Assembly: GCA_029216955.1 (NCBI GenBank)
Contig: JANAVB010004000.1
Location: 4,822,765 to 4,886,764, forward strand
DNA: 64,000 nucleotides
DNA from: Iris pallida
Taxonomy: Eukaryota > Streptophyta > Magnoliopsida > Asparagales > Iridaceae
Reading direction: 5' to 3'
Shown here piece by piece: positions 57,771 to 64,000 of the stretch (position 1 is its first letter; every line of letters starts with the position of its first letter). The position numbers were made by a program, and so were the translations under genes. Below the pieces are notes generated by a model, which was not told the DNA's origin, made no database searches, and saw only the letters and a list, made by a program, of their open reading frames with translations.

Positions 57771-59525
57771 CGCGTCCATGACACCTGGGCGGAAGCGTCG
57801 TTGTTGCTGCTTGACTGGCTTTGCATCTGGCCGTATGTTGAGTTTGTGAAGAGCGATATCGGGGTCTAGCCCCGGCATGTCTTCGTAACTCCAGGCGAAC
57901 ACATCAATGTATTCTGTGACGAGTACTAACAGCGATTCTCGTTCTTCGTCAGTTAGGCTTTTACTGATAAAGATCGGTTTTGGGGAAGATTCGCTGCCGA
58001 GATCCACTTGTATGACCTCATCCTCGGTAGGAGGTTCTCTCAGTTCGAACCGCTTTTCCTATTGTGCGTCTAATTGTTGGGCCCATGGTTCTAGCTCAAG
58101 AATTTCGGGGATGTCTTCGTCTTCCTCATAAGCGTCGGTGAATGCCATGTTGACTGACATGACTTGTCTGAACACATCTCCGATGCTGGTATCTGAGTCG
58201 GAAGTCGGTGATCCGGTTGAATGTGACTGCCAGTCGCATTCTTCATCTGAGCTTTCAGGGGTCGTAGTAGGCGTTACATACCCTAAACCGCATCGGATTT
58301 TGTTATAGTAGTTCCGTGGTTTGCCCGCCGGGGCTGGCGTCTTCAAAGGTAATCGTCGTCCAGTACTATAGTTCAGTCTTGGCGTTGTCTCTAGATCATA
58401 CCCCTGTTTCTGCATGAGATATTTGGATTGAGGGCTATAGAGATACAGAGACAGTCTTCCGGCATCTGAACCGAAGTCGACTTCTTCTATAGCGGGGGGA
58501 TGTGGGTTGTTCGTCCGGCCGAAGATGATCGGGTGGTCCCCTCCCTTGACTATTCGGTAAGTGTCTTCTACTGGAGTAAGTCGGATGGCGGTGTACACGT
58601 TTGTCACCTGTGTATGTAGGTGAGTGCCTATACCGTGTTCCATAGCATACATTGTACATAGCTTATTGAGCTCGGTGTAGTTCAAAGATAACCCTTTATT
58701 GATGAAGTAAGGTATCTTTTCTAGAGGGATTACATTATCTGCGGAAGGGGTATCGGAGTGGGCAGCCACATATTTGGCCAATTCTGGCTCTTCTTCGGCC
58801 ACCCCCTGTATAAATAAAGACTGAGAGGACGACCTAGTCAGCTTGATCTTCAGCGGCTCAACTGGCGGAGCAGATCGTGGAGTTGTTGGTAAACTAGCAA
58901 CCCCCAGTTTGGTACTTGATGTGAGGCGAGGAGTGGCTGGTTCGCTAGAAGTTTCAGACCTTGTATCGGGGTGAAGAATCTTCTTGGGAAGGCGTATTGT
59001 GAGCGGTCTATCGGAGGGATTGGGCTTCTCCGTTTGGAGCTGACCGACTCTCGGTAGTCTGATGGTAAGTGGCCCTGTTATGGGTCTCGGTGCTTGGCCG
59101 GACCTTGGCAGCCGGATTCTCATTTGTTCTTCTTGTGCGGAGAGACTGATGGCGTCCTTACGTAGAGTGGCCGTAAGGGGTGCGGAATTGCCCGGTTTGC
59201 GAGCCTGAAGGTGGATCGTTAGAGGTTCTTCTGATCCTGTAGCCGTCTTATTGTGAGCTTACACATCTTCTTCGACCAGATGCTTCTTTGATTTTTCGTA
59301 CAGACAGGAGTCTGAGTAATAAGATTCGACCCCCTTGAAGGGATTGATATCGGCAAACTCTGTCCTCACGAAGCCGTGCTTATCGACATATTTGAAGCAC
59401 TGGTATAGCGTGGAAGGCACGATCATGTAATCGTGTATCCAAGGCCGCCCAGAAGGATATTGTAAGAAGTGTCGGCATCTATGACATAACAGGTAACTTC
59501 TGATTGGAGATCGCCGATCTGACAC
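57717..59525 (-). pseudogene. D protease-RT linker region
   Basis: ORFs 59525-59259, 59123-58059 and 58007-57717 share one frame, separated by TAA at 59259-59261 and TAG at 58059-58061. The region lacks a known catalytic domain. It has a short repeated motif (LTIRLPR, three copies near the N-terminus of the middle ORF) and an acidic stretch (DAYEEDEDIPEILELE). The last ORF is the N-terminal approach to RT (LVTEYIDVFAWSYEDMPGLDP). GRPWIHDYMIVPS at the start is the tail of the protease, so a frameshift lies at about 59440. Confidence 0.75.
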
Positions 59526-60560
59526 TTCAAACGGATCTTCCCTATTGGGTAGCTCCTGCCCGAATTGAAACCGCTAATGGCGGTGCTTGTAGGTGTCAGG
59601 CGATGCATCGGAATGCGAAGATGATGTAGCAGACCCTTCGGAATGATGCTTATAGAGGACCCAGGATCAATGTGCATTCGGTCCACCTTTATGTCGCCGA
59701 TGTATCCAGTGTAGTATAGCGGGCGATCATGCAGGTTAGTTTTGATGAGCATATCTTGCGGAGAGAAGACGATATTGGGCATTGCTCCCGTACACGTACT
59801 ATCTTGGAGCTCTGCAGGTTGGTTATCTCCCGTGAGGTTGACCTGAGCCAAGTATGCTTCGGCATTTTGGAGCGCCTCACTTAAAGCCGTGTGGACATCC
59901 TTTGAGAGCCTGAGGAGTTCATATAAGGACAATTTGGCCGGGGTATTAGCTAATTGCGCTAAGATGTCGAAGTTGTAGGGCCTCTCCAGCCCCTGAGGTA
60001 TCTCCTTCCGGAGGGACTTGTCGAAGCGAGTCTCCTTCGGCCTAGGCTTGTCGGTCGTCGAAGGCTGAGCCGGTCCCGGAGCATCATTGGTAGTGGACGG
60101 ATGATCATCAGTGGCGCTTTCGGTCACCGGTTGGGCTTGTGTTCCGAATCGAGTAGTGACGGCCGAGACTTCCTCTTCTTCCGTCGAGGCAGTGCGGCAG
60201 GATCTGACTTTTTCACTTTTCCTTTTAGAAGGTGGAGAGGGCTGAGTTACCTCGTGGACTAGGTCCGGATGGACCCACTTGATTTCCCCTCGTGATGTGG
60301 TGAGGGGTATTAGACCAGCGGCTTGATCGCGAGCAGGCGGCAGATTAGCAATTTCCATTGTTGCCAGAGGGATGGGTATAACCCCGTCCTGAGTCTCTGT
60401 TGGAGGGAAGCTGCCAAATTGTACGGACACCATGTTGGCTGCCACGGTTACCTCTGCGAAATCGATGGCCAGGGCGTTCGAATCGATGAGGTTTTGGATA
60501 TACCGTTTCAGCTTGTAGCAATCGTGTGTAGCATGGTGGACGTAGCGATGATAATGGCAG
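59423..60560 (-). pseudogene. D protease region
   Basis: The open frame from 60445 continues upstream to about 60570, where it joins the gag frame through a one-base shift (HYHRYVHHATHDCYKL is in this frame). The aspartic protease signature is RMHIDPGSSISIIPKGLL, with DPG in place of DTG or DSG. I believe this variant occurs in Tat elements. Downstream DADTSYNILLG is the second conserved protease motif, after which the frame breaks. Confidence 0.8.
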
Positions 60561-63384
60561 AACTTTGGGTTCTCCGATTAGCCGGCCGAGGCTCCCGTCT
60601 TGGTGGAGGAAGCTGAATCCTATCTCCTTGTATAAGCATGTCCAAGATAGGCTTGACGTGACCGTCTTCAAAGGAATAAGTGATTTGAGGCCATTGTTTG
60701 TCTGCTTGCTGTGGCTCGGGCTTCTGGGCTGTATCGGTCACCATAGCCTGCTTTCCTTTGTTGTCCCGGTTGTTGGAGGGGCTACCCCCATTGTCGTTGC
60801 TGGTGTTGGGACGCTTGCTCTTGTTCTCTCCCTCCGAGATATGCAACCCCAGTTGGCGAGCCTTCTTCAATCGTTCTTCAGCACTTGTAGCACTGATGAT
60901 AAAAGCCTTCCAATACTTGAACTGACTTTCGCCCATCCAGAGACTAATTGTTGGAAGTAGTCTCTTTTGGCAAATTTCAATCAAAGAAGAGTCCGGGTTG
61001 CCAGATGGTAACTTCATTGCGGTTTGACAAAACCGCTCAATGTAATTTCTCGTCAGTTCTTTCTCTCCTTGAACGACGTCCATGAGGGTAGACATCGTAA
61101 CGTCCTGCCCTACCTCATAGAACCTCTCTAAGAACAAGCGCTTGAAGCCAGCGAAGGAGTGGATGCAATTGTCTGGCAGGTTGCGGTACCAATCGAAGGC
61201 GACTCCTTCCAATGCCCCAATGAATAACCGCGTGAGGATAGCGTCATCATGGGGCAGATGGTCGGTAGTAACCTCAAAGTAAGTGATGTATCGGCTTGCT
61301 GAAGTCTTGCCATCATATGGGTTGATATTGAACGGCTTATATCTTGGCGGAAAGGGAACATCCCTCCATTCAGCAGGATATGGTTGCCATATTCTGAGGT
61401 CTTGAGAGTTTTCTCGGGCGTGGAACATTGCTCGGAGCTCCTGAACCTCTCTTCTTACTTCTCGGGCCTCATCTGTCACGGTAGGGGCCGTTATCTCGGG
61501 AGGATTATTTCCCTGGTTTGGCGCCGCTGAATTTGAATCTACGTTGATTGCGGGACCCGTGCTTGTCTGGCCCGGTGTCACTCCCTGCAGAGTAGGAAGT
61601 GCCGTTTTGATCTCATCTACAGACTTGACCAAGGCATGCAATATGGCCTCCAACGTGTCGATGCGCTGGCGATCGCTGGAACCGCCTTGATTGCTGTCTG
61701 TCATGAATATCGTCTTCACATGAGGAGTGACGGAGGGAGTGGTGGAGGATGTACCCTCCGAGTCGTACCCATGCGTCGAGAAATCATCTGGATATGTGGG
61801 GATGTTCTCTTCAGGTTCGGACTCGAAAGGAACACTACCCCCAGCTTCGGAGCTTGCTTCGTCTAGAGAATCATGGATGTCCTCGGGGACATTAGCATCT
61901 GTTGTACCCGATGGGAGGGTTGTTTCTCGGGGTTCGTCTCCTTGAAACGTTGGATTATTGTGGACGTTCGGAGGAGTACTACCTCCAACTCCTACGACCC
62001 CCAGGGTTGGGGACGATGAGTCTCCTGTTGCAGCAGATTTTGTCTTCGAACGGGTGTGTTGGTATACTCCGGTAGAGGGCAATCGTTTAGCCGACAATTT
62101 CTTAACTGTAGTGGCTGATATCTTTGGATTGGAGATGCTTGTCTTCTTCCCTCTCCCCTCGGCGGGGACCTTCTGAGCGGAATTGCAGAAGACAACAGGA
62201 GGTGCCTCATCTTCTGAGTTCGGGTGCTGTAGTCTGTGGAAGACGGACAGACGATCTTCCATCACTGCTGCGTTGTTGCAGCAGCAGTTGACGATGATCT
62301 GGGTGCAGTGACGTCTATGTGAGGATTCTTTGCATGCCGAGGCCCCTTCTCTTTCCTTGCGCTTGTGGAGGATCGCCTCACGCAGGTCAGAGGAACCACT
62401 CTGTCCGTTCGCCGCCGGGGATTGGACTTGAGCAGTTCTGTACAACTTTCCATCCCAGGCCCGTGTGATAATCAGCGGGACGCCCTGATAGTCAGAGGTT
62501 GGGGCAGCTGTCTGGGCTTGATGAGCCTGCGCTGCCCTAGACTTCTTCTTCCTAGCACTTGTGGGTGCATAATAGGAAGAGTCCAAGTTGGACATCACAG
62601 AGTCTGGCTTATCATCCAGAGAGTCATCAGGGTTCGGACCGTACGAAAGACGGTCCAAAACTGATCGAGAGGAGCATGGGGCAGATACTATGCGGCTGGG
62701 AGCGGGAACCGTGCAGGCTGTCTGCATGCGGTTGTCTCCTATCGTCGGACGAGTTCTTATGCGGCTAGGGGTCACGACCATGCAGGCTGGCCGCATGCGG
62801 TTGGCATCTGTAGCCGCATGGGTTTTCTGCAAACGATTGACTTTACTGGCCGTATGAGTCTCATCCATGCTGTCGGGAACTATAGTCGCATAAGTTATGC
62901 GGCTGACAGAAGTAGCCGCATGAGTTTTCTTCATGCGGTTGGCGGTTGTAGCCGCATGGGTTTTCTCCTTGCGGCTAATGCTCTTCTGCGGTTCGGTCCG
63001 CGTAGAGTCCCTCTTTGTCCCTGCAAGTCCAGCATCATAATGTTTTCTTCTGCCGGACTTGGGGACAGCAGAGTCGTCTACGATCTGAAGTAGGACCGCA
63101 GGAGAATCCTTCTCACCGTCTTGAGCAGCAGAGGGCATCCCGTCGAGGGCTTGAGAAGGAGCAAATAACTTCGGTCTCCATTCTTTGTGAGCCTTCGTGG
63201 TGCGGGTGCGCTTCTGGACCGGGCCAGCGGTGCCTTCAGAGAGCATCTCTTCGAACGCCTGTTGGTCGAAGCGGACGACCATCTTCTTTTGTGTGGAGCC
63301 AAGTTTGGCTGCATCTGATTGCGTTACCAACTCCTCAGCCGTGGAGAAGTTAGTCCCCAGCAGAGTCGCCATCGTGTTTGCCAT
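60508..63384 (-). CDS. D gag (958 codons)
   Basis: ORF from ATG at 63384. Residues 1-60 (MANTMATLLGT, VVRFDQQAFEEML) match the E fragment. Residues about 130-240 are a repeat of THAAT, NRM and PSRI units encoded by RCCGCAT motifs. The middle is low-complexity. A short coiled stretch (RIDTLEAILHALVKSVDEI) precedes the retrotransposon gag domain, about residues 660-860 (WQPYPAEWRDVPFPPRYK, YITYFEVTTDHLPHDDAI, FKRLFLERFYEV, YIERFCQTAMKLPSG). The last about 20 residues are out of frame because of the indel at about 60570, so the natural gag-pol continues in the protease frame. The start codon lies inside the 5' LTR, and codons 5-11 overlap the primer-binding site. Confidence 0.85.
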   Translation of the reverse strand: MANTMATLLGTNFSTAEELVTQSDAAKLGSTQKKMVVRFDQQAFEEMLSEGTAGPVQKRTRTTKAHKEWRPKLFAPSQALDGMPSAAQDGEKDSPAVLLQIVDDSAVPKSGRRKHYDAGLAGTKRDSTRTEPQKSISRKEKTHAATTANRMKKTHAATSVSRITYATIVPDSMDETHTASKVNRLQKTHAATDANRMRPACMVVTPSRIRTRPTIGDNRMQTACTVPAPSRIVSAPCSSRSVLDRLSYGPNPDDSLDDKPDSVMSNLDSSYYAPTSARKKKSRAAQAHQAQTAAPTSDYQGVPLIITRAWDGKLYRTAQVQSPAANGQSGSSDLREAILHKRKEREGASACKESSHRRHCTQIIVNCCCNNAAVMEDRLSVFHRLQHPNSEDEAPPVVFCNSAQKVPAEGRGKKTSISNPKISATTVKKLSAKRLPSTGVYQHTRSKTKSAATGDSSSPTLGVVGVGGSTPPNVHNNPTFQGDEPRETTLPSGTTDANVPEDIHDSLDEASSEAGGSVPFESEPEENIPTYPDDFSTHGYDSEGTSSTTPSVTPHVKTIFMTDSNQGGSSDRQRIDTLEAILHALVKSVDEIKTALPTLQGVTPGQTSTGPAINVDSNSAAPNQGNNPPEITAPTVTDEAREVRREVQELRAMFHARENSQDLRIWQPYPAEWRDVPFPPRYKPFNINPYDGKTSASRYITYFEVTTDHLPHDDAILTRLFIGALEGVAFDWYRNLPDNCIHSFAGFKRLFLERFYEVGQDVTMSTLMDVVQGEKELTRNYIERFCQTAMKLPSGNPDSSLIEICQKRLLPTISLWMGESQFKYWKAFIISATSAEERLKKARQLGLHISEGENKSKRPNTSNDNGGSPSNNRDNKGKQAMVTDTAQKPEPQQADKQWPQITYSFEDGHVKPILDMLIQGDRIQLPPPRREPRPANRRTQSSAIIIATSTMLHTIATS
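62690..62957. repeat. RCCGCAT motifs inside gag, both orientations
   Basis: Ten copies of RCCGCAT or ATGCGGY in 268 bp, five as ATGCGGY and five or fewer as GCCGCAT on the plus strand, including an overlapping palindrome GCCGCATGCGGT at 62790-62801. They form an imperfect coding repeat. The same word makes up the array at 47791-49267. Confidence 0.75.
63353..63371 (-). other. Primer-binding site of D
   Basis: Minus-strand TGGCGACTCTGCTGGGGAC, three bases inside the LTR end, conserved with E. I cannot assign the tRNA with confidence. It is also gag coding sequence (MATLLGT). Confidence 0.7.
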
Positions 63385-64000
63385 TGATTGTAAAAGAACA
63401 GAACAATTATCGGAGGACTGAACTTAGACTCACAATACAAACTCGCTCGTACAAAGAAAGCCTAGGGACGAAAACCTAGGTACAGCAGACTAAGTACGAT
63501 TGTTTATTTTTGATTCTGGGGGGTGACGATAGAGGCTCGGGAAAGCGACGGCCGCTCTGCCTTACTCCTTGGACGATCAGTATGTAGCCTTGGCTCGGGG
63601 AAGATCTGCTTGACGTTGAAGAAACGATCTTCTTGCTCTCCTCGGATTGCTCTTCTGGCTTCTCACTCTCTGTGATTATCAAGAAGAAAGGGGGAGCTCT
63701 CTCTGTGTAGATCTCTCTCTTCTTATATTTTTTTATTCTTTGGTTGCCGACCTCTCCTCTCTCTCTCTCTCTTTTTTTCTCAAGGGAATGATGCTGGCTA
63801 TTTATAAGAGTGGGGGTGATCATTAGGGTTTGCTAATGATTATCTGTTTGAAATGTCGGCGCTCCTTCATTCTATCTGAACCCTTGATCCTGATTATAGT
63901 GAATCTCGGCCATTAATGCGGATAGCATCGTATCTCATGAGCAATTAATGCTAGCTGCTTTAAATCCTCGTGATTGATTATGCCAATGTCTGATTGCTCG
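63375..64000 (-). repeat. D 5' LTR, truncated by the window
   Basis: 626 bp that align with 47017-47642 almost without differences. The TATA box is at 63798-63808. U3 with its motif array lies beyond the window. Confidence 0.9.

Larger units (their letters stand above)
47017..64000 (-). mobile_element. D: young Tat-like Ty3/gypsy element with antisense gene
   Basis: A minus-strand element of more than 17 kb whose 5' LTR runs off the window. LTRs have TG...CA ends (TGTAGAAGCATG ... AATGGCAAACA), and over the visible 620 bp the two copies differ by about three substitutions plus small repeat-length changes. The order on the plus strand is 3' LTR, polypurine tract, antisense gene (+), tandem repeats, integrase, archaeal-type RNase H, RNase H/RT, protease, gag, primer-binding site, 5' LTR. 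The double RNase H and the antisense ORF placed between pol and the 3' LTR are hallmarks of the Tat group. Pol carries seven disabling lesions. Confidence 0.9.

Noticed and set aside
56640..60570. Frame changes in D pol as programmed frameshifting
   Set aside because: There are three shifts at different places plus four stops; known elements use at most one or two recoding sites, so decay (or base-call error) is simpler.
1..64000. A host gene between the elements
   Set aside because: Every long ORF could be assigned to a transposable element or shown to be a shadow or low-complexity artefact. The only gene with introns is inside element D.

Overview
This window is repeat-rich nuclear DNA from a plant with a large genome, most likely an angiosperm. 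The evidence is SIRE-like Ty1/copia, Tekay/Del-like and Tat-like Ty3/gypsy elements, a CACTA DNA transposon, and an antisense plant-mobile-domain gene with spliceosomal introns. I found no host gene outside transposable elements, and no bacterial features, rRNA, tRNA gene or CRISPR array. The species cannot be named from the sequence.

The layout is a nest of insertions, resolved by matching LTR ends, target-site duplications (TSDs) and empty-site homology. The oldest visible layer is a Tat-like element (E): its gag start, primer-binding site and the first part of its LTR lie at 10633-11140, and the rest of that LTR resumes at 45329. Two insertions split or truncate E. On the left is gypsy element F (LTR 6663-10632, degenerate gag 5133-6420). 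F itself contains copia element Cop1 (1-5132), and Cop1 contains a solo LTR (207-1476). On the right is a copia solo LTR, C (11141-45328, TSD CGAGA). C was opened by a gag-only gypsy element, B (11957-39455, TSD GATTT), and by a CACTA element (39553-44905, TSD AAA). The 5' LTR of B was opened again by gypsy A (12150-21614, TSD TTAG) and by Tekay-like gypsy T (23084-31305, TSD GGCGG). Rough by-eye LTR divergences fit this order: B about 5%, A about 3%, T about 2.3%.

The right quarter (47017 to beyond 64000) is a very young Tat-like element, D, on the minus strand; its two LTRs differ at about 3 substitutions over some 620 bp. Its order on the plus strand is 3' LTR, polypurine tract, antisense gene, intergenic tandem repeats, integrase/RNase H, reverse transcriptase, protease, gag, primer-binding site, 5' LTR. 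The pol part carries 3 frameshifts and 4 stops. The gag reading frame is open, and the antisense gene is fully open across three exons (1365 codons), with a TATA box, consensus splice sites and a poly(A) signal.

The most interesting signal is in D. A 7-bp motif, RCCGCAT, occurs 22 times in one orientation in the 3' LTR, the antisense promoter and intron 1. It occurs 10 more times in both orientations inside a repeat-coding part of gag. With the intact antisense plant-mobile-domain protein, this looks like a self-encoded regulator with a dispersed cis-target. That link is a hypothesis, not something the sequence proves.
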